A stretch of 64,000 nucleotides of DNA from Paraburkholderia caffeinitolerans (GCF_902859945.1 NZ_CADIKL010000004.1:186001-250000); one strand, 5' to 3'; positions 46,901 to 55,938 are shown, counted from the first letter of the stretch. A program made the numbers and translations. The notes: generated by a model from the sequence alone, not told the origin.

Positions 46901-48409
46901 ATGGCCGATACGCCTCGCCCGTCCCCAGCCGCCGCACGCGAAAGCACTGCGCCGCGCGAGGCGCCCTCGCCCGTTGCCGCGCGGCTCGTGCCGTATGGCT
47001 TCGCGCGAAGCGGCCAGATCCTCGTCGCACAGCAGCACGCCGACGGGCTCGAGGTGTGGATCAGCGAGCGCACCACGGGTGCGGCGATTGCCGAAATCGC
47101 GCGCAATTTCGGCGCGTTCTCGCTCGTGCGCATTCCCGCGGACGAGCTCGCCCAGGCGATCAACCAGGCCTACGCGCGCCAGGATGGCAGCGCGGCGCAG
47201 GTGGTGGGCGAAGTGGAAGGCGAAGTCGACCTCTCGCGCCTGATGCAGGACATTCCCGAGGTGGAGGACCTGCTCGAATCCGAAGACGACGCGCCGATCA
47301 TCCGCATGATCAACGCGCTGCTCACGCAGGCGGCGCGCGAGCAAGCTTCCGACATTCATATCGAGCCTTTCGAGAATGCCTCGGTGGTGCGCTTTCGCGT
47401 GGACGGCACACTGCGCGACGTTGTGCGGCCGAAGAAGGCGCTCCATGGCGCGCTGATTTCGCGTATCAAGATCATGGCGCAGCTCGACATTGCCGAAAAA
47501 CGCCTGCCGCAGGACGGCCGCATCACGCTGCGTGTGGGCGGGCGTCCCGTGGACGTGCGCGTTTCCACCCTGCCCACGGGCCATGGCGAACGCGCGGTGC
47601 TGCGTCTGCTGGAAAAGGACGCGCAGCGCCTGAATCTCGAAGCGCTCGGCATGGCCGCCGACACGCTCAAGCAGTTCGACCAGCTGATTGCCAAGCCGCA
47701 CGGCATCGTGCTCGTGACGGGGCCGACCGGTTCGGGCAAGACCACCACGCTTTATGCGTCGATGTCGCGGCTCGAAACCACCACGACCAACATCATGACC
47801 GTCGAGGACCCGATCGAGTACGACCTCGCGGGCATCGGCCAAACCCAGGTGAACGAGCGCATCGGCATGACCTTCGCGCGCGCGCTGCGCTCGATCCTGC
47901 GTCAGGACCCGGACATCATCATGATCGGCGAAATTCGCGACCTTGAAACCGCGCAGATCGCCGTGCAGGCCTCGCTCACGGGCCACCTCGTGCTGGCCAC
48001 GCTGCACACCAACGACGCCGCCTCGGCGGTCACGCGTCTGACCGACATGGGCGTGGAGCCTTATCTGCTGGCTTCGTCGCTGCTCGGCGTGCTGGCGCAG
48101 CGTCTCGTGCGGCAACTGTGCCCGCACTGCAAGGAAGAGCGCCTCGAAGACGATGGACGCAAGCGCTGGCATCCGGTCGGTTGCGACCGCTGTGGTCATT
48201 CGGGTTACTCGGGGCGGCGCGGCGTGTACGAATTGCTCAACATCGACGAGCCGATTCGCAGCCTCATTCACCGCAATGCCGCCGACGCCGAGATTTTCAC
48301 CGCGGGCCGCGCGCAGGGCATGCGCACGCTGCGCGACGACGGCGAGCGCTGGCTCGCCGCGGGCACGACCTCACTAGAGGAAGTGCTGCGCGTGACGGGC
48401 GGCGCGTAA
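46901..48409 (+). CDS. gspE: Type II secretion ATPase GspE
   Basis: GspE is the cytoplasmic hexameric ATPase that powers pseudopilus extension. The 502-residue protein has Walker A GPTGSGKTT at about residue 273, the Asp box EDPIEYDL, Walker B IIMIGEIRD and the His box. The C-terminal zinc-binding tetracysteine element is present, CPHCK at about 406 and CDRC at about 428. The ATG at 46901 is chosen; a TTG at 46895 overlapping the gspD stop (TTGA) is also possible, with AGGGTG upstream of both. It directly follows gspD and precedes gspF. Confidence 0.96.
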   Translation: MADTPRPSPAAARESTAPREAPSPVAARLVPYGFARSGQILVAQQHADGLEVWISERTTGAAIAEIARNFGAFSLVRIPADELAQAINQAYARQDGSAAQVVGEVEGEVDLSRLMQDIPEVEDLLESEDDAPIIRMINALLTQAAREQASDIHIEPFENASVVRFRVDGTLRDVVRPKKALHGALISRIKIMAQLDIAEKRLPQDGRITLRVGGRPVDVRVSTLPTGHGERAVLRLLEKDAQRLNLEALGMAADTLKQFDQLIAKPHGIVLVTGPTGSGKTTTLYASMSRLETTTTNIMTVEDPIEYDLAGIGQTQVNERIGMTFARALRSILRQDPDIIMIGEIRDLETAQIAVQASLTGHLVLATLHTNDAASAVTRLTDMGVEPYLLASSLLGVLAQRLVRQLCPHCKEERLEDDGRKRWHPVGCDRCGHSGYSGRRGVYELLNIDEPIRSLIHRNAADAEIFTAGRAQGMRTLRDDGERWLAAGTTSLEEVLRVTGGA

Positions 48410-48436
48410 AGCGCTCAGGCGGAGGCGAAGAAGACG

Positions 48437-49654
48437 ATGCCGGCATTCCGTTTCGAAGCGATCGACGCAGCGGGCAAGGCGCAAAAAGGCGTGCTCGACG
48501 CGGACAGCGCGCGCGGCGCGCGTGCGCAGTTGCGCGGTCAGGGCCTCACGCCGCTCGTGGTCGAGCCCGCGGCGACCCGCACGCGCGGCGCACGCGCCCA
48601 GCGCCTCGCGCTCGGGCGGCGTCTCTCGCAGCGCGAGCAGGCGATTCTCACGCGCCAGCTCGCGAGCCTGCTGGTGGCGGGGCTGCCGCTTGGCGAAGCG
48701 CTCGCGGTGCTCACCGAGCAGTCCGAGCGCGACTACATTCGCGAACTGATGGCCGCGATCCGCGCCGAGGTGCTGGGCGGCCACTCGCTCGCCAACGCAC
48801 TTGCGCAGCATCCGCGCGACTTTCCCGACATCTACCGCGCGCTCGTCGCGGCGGGCGAGCACACCGGCAAGCTCGGCATCGTGCTCTCGCGCCTCGCCGA
48901 CTACATCGAGCAGCGCAACGCGCTCAAGCAGAAGATCGTGCTGGCCTTCACCTACCCGACGATCGTGACGATCATCGCGTTCGGCATCGTCACGTTCCTG
49001 CTGAGCTATGTGGTGCCGCAGGTCGTGAACGTGTTTGCGAGTACGAAGCAACAGTTGCCGTTCCTGACCATCATGATGATGGCGCTCTCGGGCTTCGTGC
49101 GGGAATGGTGGTGGGCCGTGCTGATTGCGGTGGCGATCGTCGCGTGGATCGTGCGCGCGACCTTGCGCCGGCCCGGGCCGCGCCTCGCGTTCGACCGCTG
49201 GCTGCTCACGGCGCCGCTCGCGGGCAAGCTCGTGCGCGGCTACAACACGGTGCGCTTCGCGAGTACGCTCGGCATTTTGAGCGCGGCGGGCGTGCCGATC
49301 CTGCGCGCACTGCAAGCGGCCGGCGAAACGCTCTCGAACCGCGCCATGCGCATGAATGTGGACGACGCCATCGTGCGCGTGCGCGAAGGCACGTCGCTCT
49401 CTCGCGCGCTCGGCAATACGAAGACGTTTCCGCCCGTGCTGGTGCACCTGATTCGCTCGGGCGAGGCGACCGGCGACGTCACGACCATGCTCGATCGCGC
49501 CGCCGAGGGCGAGGCGCGCGAACTGGAGCGGCGCACGATGTTTCTCACGAGCTTGCTCGAGCCGCTATTGATTCTGGCGATGGGGGGCGTGGTGCTGGTG
49601 ATCGTGCTCGCGGTGATGCTGCCGATCATCGAGCTGAACAATCTGGTGCAGTGA
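48437..49654 (+). CDS. gspF: Type II secretion inner-membrane platform protein GspF
   Basis: GspF is the polytopic inner-membrane platform protein that contacts GspE and the pseudopilus. The 405-residue protein has two homologous T2SSF domains (first about residues 70-193, second about 273-395) separated by membrane helices near 170, 220 and 380. The N-terminus MPAFRFEAIDAAGKAQKG is the usual GspF start. It lies 27 bases after gspE. The next gene on the same strand is gspG, with gspC inserted between them on the opposite strand. Confidence 0.96.
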   Translation: MPAFRFEAIDAAGKAQKGVLDADSARGARAQLRGQGLTPLVVEPAATRTRGARAQRLALGRRLSQREQAILTRQLASLLVAGLPLGEALAVLTEQSERDYIRELMAAIRAEVLGGHSLANALAQHPRDFPDIYRALVAAGEHTGKLGIVLSRLADYIEQRNALKQKIVLAFTYPTIVTIIAFGIVTFLLSYVVPQVVNVFASTKQQLPFLTIMMMALSGFVREWWWAVLIAVAIVAWIVRATLRRPGPRLAFDRWLLTAPLAGKLVRGYNTVRFASTLGILSAAGVPILRALQAAGETLSNRAMRMNVDDAIVRVREGTSLSRALGNTKTFPPVLVHLIRSGEATGDVTTMLDRAAEGEARELERRTMFLTSLLEPLLILAMGGVVLVIVLAVMLPIIELNNLVQ

Positions 49655-49704
49655 ATAGCACAGCGCGCCGCGCGTGCGCAAAGCAGCGCTGCGCGCGGAG
49701 TCGA

Positions 49705-50118
49705 TCAGCGCACGTAGATGGTGGGACCGGCCGCGTTGGCAGGCAGGAAGACTTCGGAGTGCACGCCGTGGCGGTCGACGACGATCGAGCGGGCGCGCAC
49801 TTCGGCAAGTGTTCCGTCCGGGCCGATCGGGCCGCCGAGCGCGATGGCCTTGGCCGGGTCGCCGCCGAAGCTCACGATGGCCGCCGCGCCTTGCTTGAGC
49901 GCGAGGATGCCGAACAGGTGGATGTCTTGCGCGACGTTGTGCTCGAGCTTGCCGCCAAAGAGCGTGCCGGCCTCGGCAACCGAGATGGGCGCCTGGGCGG
50001 CGGCGGCCTGCACCGGAGCGGCGCGCGAGGCTGCGACTTCGAGCGTCCACCACGCAGCCGTGGCGCAGAACACCGCGAACGCGGCGAGTGACAGAAGGCG
50101 GATTTGCAGTGGGTTCAT
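49705..50118 (-). CDS. gspC: Type II secretion protein GspC (short, inverted)
   Basis: GspC links the inner-membrane platform to the secretin. The 137-residue protein has one membrane helix (residues about 5-27, RLLSLAAFAVFCATAAWWTL) and a homology region (HR) typical of GspC (HNVAQDIHLFGILALKQG, AVVDRHGVHSEVFLP-like end). It lacks the C-terminal PDZ or coiled-coil domain found in most GspC, so it is about half usual length. It is transcribed against the rest of the cluster, between gspF and gspG. The ATG at 50118 with GGAG just upstream is chosen over an ATG three codons earlier. The assignment rests on HR sequence and context. Confidence 0.8.
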   Translation of the reverse strand: MNPLQIRLLSLAAFAVFCATAAWWTLEVAASRAAPVQAAAAQAPISVAEAGTLFGGKLEHNVAQDIHLFGILALKQGAAAIVSFGGDPAKAIALGGPIGPDGTLAEVRARSIVVDRHGVHSEVFLPANAAGPTIYVR

Positions 50119-50333
50119 GCGCTCCATTGTACGGAGTATTGTGGACGTTTTGATGGCGCACCTCGAGGCCGCGAACGCGGGTCTCAAAGGCGTCATCGTG
50201 TGACATTACAATGACCCGTCATGGGCGCGCGAACCCGGTTTCGCGCGCAGAACGAAACAGGGCGCACCGGGGTGCGCCGCAACGATCACTCGTGACCATT
50301 CGCGAGCATCAATTGCCAGGAGGGAAGCAACTT

Positions 50334-50798
50334 ATGTCCATATGGACCCGCAGCCATGCCGAAATCGAGCGCCGACGCGCACGTCGCCAGCGCGGTTTTA
50401 CGCTGATCGAAATCATGGTCGTGATTGCGATCCTCGGTATTCTCGCGGCGCTGATCGTGCCGAAGATCATGAGCCGTCCCGATGAAGCACGCCGTGTCGC
50501 CGCGCGCCAGGACATCGGCACGGTCATGCAGGCAATGAAGCTCTACCGGCTCGACAATGGCCGCTATCCCACCCAGGACCAGGGCCTCCAGGCACTGGTG
50601 CAAAAGCCCACCACCGACCCGGTGCCGAACAACTGGAAGGACGGCGGCTATCTCGAGCGCCTGCCCAACGACCCGTGGGGCAATCCGTACCAGTATCTGA
50701 ACCCGGGCGTGCACGGCGAAATCGACGTCTTTAGCTATGGCGCCGACGGCAAGCCCGGCGGCGAAGGCAACGACGCCGACATCGGGTCCTGGCAATAA
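50334..50798 (+). CDS. gspG: Type II secretion major pseudopilin GspG
   Basis: GspG is the main building block of the pseudopilus. The 154-residue prepilin has a 21-residue basic leader ending in Gly21, cleaved before Phe22 in RG/FTLIEIMVVIAILGIL, with Glu at mature position 5. The pseudopilin core YPTQDQGLQALVQKPT and the C-terminal calcium-site region DPWGNPYQYLNPG, GADGKPGGEGNDADIG are typical of GspG. AGGAGG lies about 11 bases before the ATG. Divergent from gspC by 215 bases, so it begins its own transcript (gspG-N). Confidence 0.96.
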   Translation: MSIWTRSHAEIERRRARRQRGFTLIEIMVVIAILGILAALIVPKIMSRPDEARRVAARQDIGTVMQAMKLYRLDNGRYPTQDQGLQALVQKPTTDPVPNNWKDGGYLERLPNDPWGNPYQYLNPGVHGEIDVFSYGADGKPGGEGNDADIGSWQ

Positions 50799-50919
50799 GG
50801 TAACGAATAAACAACGGGAGCCAGCCGGGTTTATCGGGGCCCACCGGGGCTCGATGGGGCTGGATGCAAACGCGCGGCCCCGATTCCCGTTCATCTCCAG
50901 CTTCACGTTCCTCATCGCC

Positions 50920-51438
50920 ATGCACTCCCGCCCCCTCCGCAGTCGCAACCGCACGCCGATGCGCACCCCGCACGCGGCGCGCGCACGCTCGGCGGGCTTC
51001 ACGCTGCTGGAAATGCTGGTCGTGCTGATGATCGCGGGGCTGCTGGTGTCGCTCGCGTCGCTTTCGCTCACGCGCAATCCGCGCACCGATCTGAATGAAG
51101 AGGCGCAGCGTCTCGCGTTGTTGTTCGAATCCGCCGGCGACGAGGCGCAGGTGCGGGCGCGCCCTATCGCGTGGCAGCCGGTCGAGGGCGGATTTCGCTT
51201 TGACGTGCATACCGAGGACGGCTGGCGTCCGCTGCGCGATGACCTGCTAGGACCGCGCAAGTGGGAAGGCGGCGTGACGGGCGTATCGATCACCTACTCC
51301 GGCGACGACGACCTGCATGCGGACCGCCTCGTGTTCGGCACCGAGGCCGTCGAGCAGCCCGTTGAAATCACGCTGTTCTCGGCGGCGGGCCGCGCCACTA
51401 TCGTTGGTACTGGCGCGGGCCGGTATGAGGTGCGCTGA
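50920..51438 (+). CDS. gspH: Type II secretion minor pseudopilin GspH
   Basis: A 172-residue minor pseudopilin with a basic leader cleaved after Gly26 (SAG/FTLLEMLVVLMIAGLLVS), Glu at mature position 5, and a beta-rich C-terminal domain. It belongs to the GspH family by position and length. The start is uncertain: several in-frame ATG codons (50854, 50920, 50959) lack a Shine-Dalgarno, and 50920 is used. It is followed by gspI after one base. Confidence 0.88.
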   Translation: MHSRPLRSRNRTPMRTPHAARARSAGFTLLEMLVVLMIAGLLVSLASLSLTRNPRTDLNEEAQRLALLFESAGDEAQVRARPIAWQPVEGGFRFDVHTEDGWRPLRDDLLGPRKWEGGVTGVSITYSGDDDLHADRLVFGTEAVEQPVEITLFSAAGRATIVGTGAGRYEVR

Positions 51439-51439
51439 G

Positions 51440-51865
51440 ATGCACATGGCCACCCGCTTTGTTCCGCGTCGCGCGGCCCGCGCGAGCCGTGCCGCAACAG
51501 GCGGCTTCACGATGATCGAAGTGCTGGTCGCGCTTGCCATCGTGGCGATCGCGCTTGCTGCCTCGCTGCGCGCCGTGGGTAGCCTCGCGGCGAGCGAAAG
51601 CGATCTGCACCAGCGCCTGCTCGCGGGCTGGAGCGCCGACAATGCGCTCGCGCAACTGCGTCTCGCGCATGCGTGGCCCGAGGTCGGCGAGCTCAGCTTC
51701 GACTGCTCGCAAGGCAATCTGCAGCTGACCTGCACGCAGCACGTCACAGCCACGCCCAATCCCGTTTTCCGCCGCGTGGAGGTCTCGGTGGCCACACCGG
51801 GCCGCGACGGCAATCTCGCGCAACTCGTCACCGTGCTCGGCAATGAAACGAACCGGTCGCTGTGA
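51440..51865 (+). CDS. gspI: Type II secretion minor pseudopilin GspI
   Basis: A 141-residue minor pseudopilin with leader peptide cleaved after Gly22 (TGG/FTMIEVLVALAIVAIAL), and the short C-terminal domain usual for GspI. GspI, J and K form the tip of the pseudopilus. GAGGTG lies about eight bases before the ATG at 51440, which begins one base after the gspH stop. Confidence 0.92.
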   Translation: MHMATRFVPRRAARASRAATGGFTMIEVLVALAIVAIALAASLRAVGSLAASESDLHQRLLAGWSADNALAQLRLAHAWPEVGELSFDCSQGNLQLTCTQHVTATPNPVFRRVEVSVATPGRDGNLAQLVTVLGNETNRSL

Positions 51866-51872
51866 TCGCGCG

Positions 51873-52598
51873 ATGCGCCGAAAGCGCGTTCCTCCGGGGC
51901 CGCTGCACGGGCGGCCGGCCGGGCACGCGGCTTCGCCCAGCGCTTTGCGCGCACGCCGCGCGGCCGGCTTCACGCTGATCGAACTACTCGTTGCCATCGC
52001 GATTCTCGCCGTGGTCGCGATCTTGTCGTGGCGCGGCCTCGATCAGATCGTGCGCGGCCGCGACGTCCTCACGCATTCGATGGCGGAAGAGCGTGTGTTC
52101 GCGCAGATGTTCGACCAGATGCGCATCGACGCGCGCCAGGCCGTCAGCGACGACGAAGCGGGCGCGCCCGCGGTCTCCGTCGACGGCGGCGCGCTGCAGA
52201 TCGTGCGCGAGTTCGCCGTGCCGCCCGGCGCGCCGCCGCGTTTGCAGGTGGTGCGCTACCGCGTGAGCAACGGGAGTGTCGTACGCTACGCGTCGCCGCC
52301 GCTCGCCAACCTCGGCGACCTGCGGCGCGCGCTGCGTGGTGGCGAGAGTAGCGCATGGAGCGCGTTGCCGATGATGCAGGGCGTGGGCGCGATCGACGCG
52401 CGGCTCTACGTGGAGAAGGTGGGCTGGACCTCGGACATGAACCAGGTGCGCTCGCAGATCGCGACGAACAACAGCAGCGTGAAGGTGCCGCAACTCGGCA
52501 ATGCACCCGTGCCGCGCGCGGTGACGGGGCTCCAGGTGAGCGTCAGTGCGCACTCGCTCGCGCGGCCGGTCACGCGCGTCTTTCTCGTGGGGGAATGA
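51873..52598 (+). CDS. gspJ: Type II secretion minor pseudopilin GspJ
   Basis: A 241-residue minor pseudopilin with a long basic leader cleaved after Gly32 (RAAG/FTLIELLVAIAILAVV). The GspJ domain includes WRGLDQIVRGRDVLTHSMAE. The start is uncertain: ATG 51873 (after the gspI stop) or ATG 51843 (overlapping gspI); neither has a strong Shine-Dalgarno. The leader is unusually long with either start. Confidence 0.9.
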   Translation: MRRKRVPPGPLHGRPAGHAASPSALRARRAAGFTLIELLVAIAILAVVAILSWRGLDQIVRGRDVLTHSMAEERVFAQMFDQMRIDARQAVSDDEAGAPAVSVDGGALQIVREFAVPPGAPPRLQVVRYRVSNGSVVRYASPPLANLGDLRRALRGGESSAWSALPMMQGVGAIDARLYVEKVGWTSDMNQVRSQIATNNSSVKVPQLGNAPVPRAVTGLQVSVSAHSLARPVTRVFLVGE

Positions 52599-52600
52599 GC

Positions 52601-53752
52601 ATGCGACAGCATCGAATTCTCCGCTTCCCTGCTCGTAACGCAGCTTGTCCCGCTGTACGCGCCACCGCGTGCCGTCGTCGCCAGCGCGGCGCCGCGATCA
52701 TCACCGCGCTGCTGGTGGTCGCGCTTGCCGCGATTCTCGTCTCGGGCATGCTGTGGCGTCAGCAGGTGCAGGTGCGGCGCATCGAAAATCAGCGGCTGCT
52801 CGCGCAGGGACAATGGATCGCGCGCGCCGCGCTCGACTGGACGCGCCTCGTGCTGCGTTCCGAGGGCGACACCTCGGCGGGCGTGACCTATCTGGGCGGC
52901 GCGTGGGGCATGCCGGTCGCGAAGACGCGCCTTTCCGACTTCCTGGGCCAGATTGGCCAAGCGCGCGCGGAACAGGGCGCCGACACCTGGCTTTCCGGCT
53001 CTATCGAAGACGCGCAGGCGCGCTTCAATCTGCGCAATCTCGTGTCTGCTTCCGCGCCCGGCGCGTTGCAGCTCAATCTCGCGCAGATCCAGGCGTTCGC
53101 GCACCTCTTGCAACTGCTTGGCATCGACGGCCAGCTCGCGAAGAATGCAGCCGTCTATCTGCGCGCGGGTCTCGTCCACTCGATCACGCGCTTTCAGACT
53201 GGCGCCACGGCCTCGGGCAGCACCGGCACGGCCGGGAGCGCGCAGCAAGTCGAGGGCGGCACGGGAGGCGGTGCGAACTTCACCGACAACCCCGGCCTGT
53301 CCGATGCCGACTCCAACAGCGCCGTCGCGCCGCTGCTCATGACGAGCACCGATTCGCTGCTCGACGTGCCAGGCTTCACGCCCGACATCGTCGCGCGTCT
53401 GCGCCCGTTCGTGACGGTCCTGCCCACCACGACGCCCGTGAACATGAATACGGCCAGCGCCGAGGTGATCGCGGCGATCGTGCCGGGCATGAGCCTCTCG
53501 AGCGCGCAGGCGTTCGTGGCGCGGCGCCAGACTGTGTTCTTCCATAACCTCGCCGACGTGCAGCTCGCGCTGCAAGGCGCGGGGGCCGGACAAACCAGCG
53601 TCGACTCGACGCAATGCGACGTCAATACAAGCTATTTTGTGGTCCATGGACGTGTGCAGCACGAGCGCGCCGTGGTGGACCGCACCACGCTCGTGTGGCG
53701 CGACCCGCTTACCCATACGACGCGCATCGTGCGCGTGCGCGACGAACCATGA
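52601..53752 (+). CDS. gspK: Type II secretion minor pseudopilin GspK
   Basis: GspK caps the pseudopilus. The 383-residue protein has a leader cleaved after Gly30 (RQRG/AAIITALLVVALA); the position-5 Glu of other pseudopilins is absent, as usual for GspK. The large alpha domain contains the helical repeat region around TPVNMNTASAEVIAAIVPGM, a helix-hairpin-helix-like element. A Gly/Ser/Thr-rich loop lies at about residues 200-225. The ATG at 52601 has GGGGGA six bases upstream; an ATG at 52595 overlapping the gspJ stop (ATGA) is an alternative. Confidence 0.94.
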   Translation: MRQHRILRFPARNAACPAVRATACRRRQRGAAIITALLVVALAAILVSGMLWRQQVQVRRIENQRLLAQGQWIARAALDWTRLVLRSEGDTSAGVTYLGGAWGMPVAKTRLSDFLGQIGQARAEQGADTWLSGSIEDAQARFNLRNLVSASAPGALQLNLAQIQAFAHLLQLLGIDGQLAKNAAVYLRAGLVHSITRFQTGATASGSTGTAGSAQQVEGGTGGGANFTDNPGLSDADSNSAVAPLLMTSTDSLLDVPGFTPDIVARLRPFVTVLPTTTPVNMNTASAEVIAAIVPGMSLSSAQAFVARRQTVFFHNLADVQLALQGAGAGQTSVDSTQCDVNTSYFVVHGRVQHERAVVDRTTLVWRDPLTHTTRIVRVRDEP

Positions 53753-53786
53753 AACCGTACCCGTCCAACATCGAAAAGAGGTGCGT

Positions 53787-55232
53787 TTGAGCACGCTGAT
53801 CGTCCTGATGCCGCCGCGCGATCCGGCGGTCCATTCGCAGGAATGGCAACTGCCTGAACTGCCGTTCGTGCTGCTCGACAAAGCGGGCCAGACGCAGCGC
53901 GCAGGCCGGGCGGCGCTCGGCCTGTTGCCGAAGGCGTCGGCCACCGTGCTGCTGATCGCCGCGCGCGATCTGCTCATGATTGCCGCCACCGTGCCGCCGC
54001 TCAAGGGGCCGCGGCTGCGCCAGGCGCTGCCGAACGTCGTCGAGGATCATCTGATTCAGGACGCGCAGACTTGCCATCTCGCGCTCGATCCCGCGCGCTT
54101 GCCCGGCGGGATGCAGACGGTCGCGGCGGTCGATCGCGGGTGGTTTCGCTTCCTCGTCGAAGGCTTTACCGGCTCGGGGCACCGCAACCTGCGTGCGGTG
54201 CCGGTGGCGCGCTGCCTGCCCGATGCGGCGAGCGTTGCCGGCGCTGCTGCTGCGCAAGCGCTGCAAGCGGACGCGCACGCAGGCGAGCCCTCCATGCCGG
54301 CCGACTCCACCGATTCCGCCGACCATGCCGAAGCCGCCGCCGGTGGCGCAGGCAGTGCCAACGGCGCCGATAGTGCGAGTGGCCCTGTAACGGCTTGCGT
54401 ATTCGGCCCGGTCATGTCGACTGCGCCCGCGCTGCTGCCTGACGTGGGGACCGCTGTATCAAGCACCACCGCACGCGCATCTGGCGCGCTGCTCGAACTC
54501 ACGATCGCGCGCGGCGCGACGGCTGAAGGCTTCGCAGTGCCGGCGGCGAGCCTTGCCGCGACTGTGGAGGCGCTGGCCGGCGATGCCCCCGTTACGCGCT
54601 ACGTGCTGACGGGGGTGCCAGGCGAGCCCGCGAGCGCCGCCGACAAAGCCGCACTCGCGGCTGCGCTGCCCGGCGCGCGGCCGCTCGGCTTCGAGACGCT
54701 CGCAAAGCGCGCGCTCGCGTGCAAATTCGACCTCTGCCAGTTCGAGTTCGCGGTGCAGCCGTGGAGTCTCGATCGCGCGACGCTGCGCCGGCTGCGCGTG
54801 CCCGTCGTGCTGGTAGCGGCCTCGCTCGTGGTGGCAATCATCGGTGCGAACGTGCAGTGGCTGATGTTTGCGCGTCAGCGCGATGCCATCAACACGCAGA
54901 TGACCGAACTGCTGCTCAACGCTTTCCCGAAGACCACGGTGGTGCTCGATCCCGCCGGGCAGATGGCGCGCCAGCTTTCGCAACTGCGCGTGGCTGCGGG
55001 CGAGCCCTCGCCCGACGATTTCCTCGTGCTCGCCGACGGCTTTGCGCGCTCGCTCGGGCCGGTGCCCGCGAATGCAATTGCGGCGCTCGACTATCACGAC
55101 CGGCGACTCGACGTGACCTTCAAGCCCGGCGTCAACGTCGACGCCGACTTGAACAAGCGTCTCGCGCGCAATGGTCTTGCGGCTACGCAGGACAGCAGTA
55201 GCGGCAAATGGACGATCAGGAGCGCATCGTGA
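53787..55232 (+). CDS. gspL: Type II secretion inner-membrane protein GspL
   Basis: GspL recruits GspE to the inner membrane. The 481-residue protein has a cytoplasmic actin-like domain with the start typical of the family (STLIVLMPPRDP, QEWQLPELPFVLLDKAG), a single membrane helix at about residues 337-360 (VPVVLVAASLVVAIIGANVQ), and a periplasmic ferredoxin-like domain. Residues about 145-203 are an Ala/Gly/Ser/Asp-rich insert with little complexity. The start is a TTG at 53787 with AGAGGTG five bases before it; the next ATG would remove the conserved N-terminal strand. Confidence 0.92.
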   Translation: MSTLIVLMPPRDPAVHSQEWQLPELPFVLLDKAGQTQRAGRAALGLLPKASATVLLIAARDLLMIAATVPPLKGPRLRQALPNVVEDHLIQDAQTCHLALDPARLPGGMQTVAAVDRGWFRFLVEGFTGSGHRNLRAVPVARCLPDAASVAGAAAAQALQADAHAGEPSMPADSTDSADHAEAAAGGAGSANGADSASGPVTACVFGPVMSTAPALLPDVGTAVSSTTARASGALLELTIARGATAEGFAVPAASLAATVEALAGDAPVTRYVLTGVPGEPASAADKAALAAALPGARPLGFETLAKRALACKFDLCQFEFAVQPWSLDRATLRRLRVPVVLVAASLVVAIIGANVQWLMFARQRDAINTQMTELLLNAFPKTTVVLDPAGQMARQLSQLRVAAGEPSPDDFLVLADGFARSLGPVPANAIAALDYHDRRLDVTFKPGVNVDADLNKRLARNGLAATQDSSSGKWTIRSAS

Positions 55233-55759
55233 AGACAACCGGTTCGAGCAGCGCATGGGCGCAGACCTTGAGCGACCAGTGGAGCAACTTTTGGGAAGTC
55301 CGCACCGCGCGCGAAAAAATGCTGCTGACGTGGGGTGGCGCGGTGCTGGCCGTGGCGATCGGCTATTCGGTGCTTTGGCAGCCGGCGGCGGCCGGCCGCG
55401 CGCGCCTGCGCGAGAACTTGCCCGCGATGCAGCGCCAGCTTGCGCAGATGACCGCGCAGGCCGACGAGGCGCGCGCGCTCGCAGGCGCTGCGGCGAGCGT
55501 CGCGCCGGGTGGCCAGGCGCTCAAGGATGCGCTCACTGCATCGCTCTCCGACCACGGCATGCCGGGCGCGCAGGTGCAATTGATCGGCACGACGGCGCAG
55601 GTGCAAATGAAGAATGCCTCGTTCCCGGCCTGGGCCGCCTGGCTCGACGACGTGCGCAAGCAGTACAAGGTGCAGGTGGTCGAGGCCCATATCACGGCGC
55701 TGAAAGCCGACGGCCAGGTCGATTTGACCGCGTCGCTGCAGCCGGCGAACACGCACTAA
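55229..55759 (+). CDS. gspM: Type II secretion protein GspM
   Basis: GspM is a small bitopic inner-membrane protein that partners GspL. The 176-residue protein has a cytoplasmic N-terminus, one membrane helix at about residues 30-50 (LLTWGGAVLAVAIGYSVLW) and a periplasmic ferredoxin-like domain. I choose a GTG start at 55229 that overlaps the gspL stop (GTGA), with AGGAG seven bases upstream; an ATG seven codons earlier has no Shine-Dalgarno. A long hairpin repeat follows before gspN. Confidence 0.9.
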   Translation: MKTTGSSSAWAQTLSDQWSNFWEVRTAREKMLLTWGGAVLAVAIGYSVLWQPAAAGRARLRENLPAMQRQLAQMTAQADEARALAGAAASVAPGGQALKDALTASLSDHGMPGAQVQLIGTTAQVQMKNASFPAWAAWLDDVRKQYKVQVVEAHITALKADGQVDLTASLQPANTH

Positions 55760-55826
55760 CGCGCGAAACGCGGTCGACCGCGAAGCATGGGAGCGCACTA
55801 GGCGCTTTGCTCCAAGTGCGATCGAC

Positions 55827-55921
55827 AGCCTTGCATGGGACCAGAGTAAGAGCTTTGCATGGGGCAGGAGTAAGTGCTGAAGCACTAACTCCTGCCGACA
55901 GCTAAAGCACCAACTCTGGTC
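55827..55921 (+). repeat. Nested inverted repeat with two 28-nt direct units, between gspM and gspN
   Basis: Two overlapping 28-nt units (55827-55854 and 55851-55878) share 23 of 28 bases. The second unit also forms a hairpin: GGCAGGAGTAAGTGCT (55863-55878) with AGCACTAACTCCTGCC (55881-55896), 15 of 16 paired, loop GA. Outer arms GACCAGAGT (55839-55847) and ACTCTGGTC (55913-55921) pair exactly. A third copy of the unit lies at 11010-11037 on the other strand. It sits in the 179-base gap of an operon, so it may affect mRNA processing or be a mobile REP-like element. Confidence 0.85.
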
Positions 55922-55938
55922 GACAGGAGATTCCTCGA

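Noticed and set aside
44421..47030. Large minus-strand frame opposite gspD
   Set aside because: Arg/His/Val-rich translation without domains; gspD on the plus strand accounts for the coding signal.
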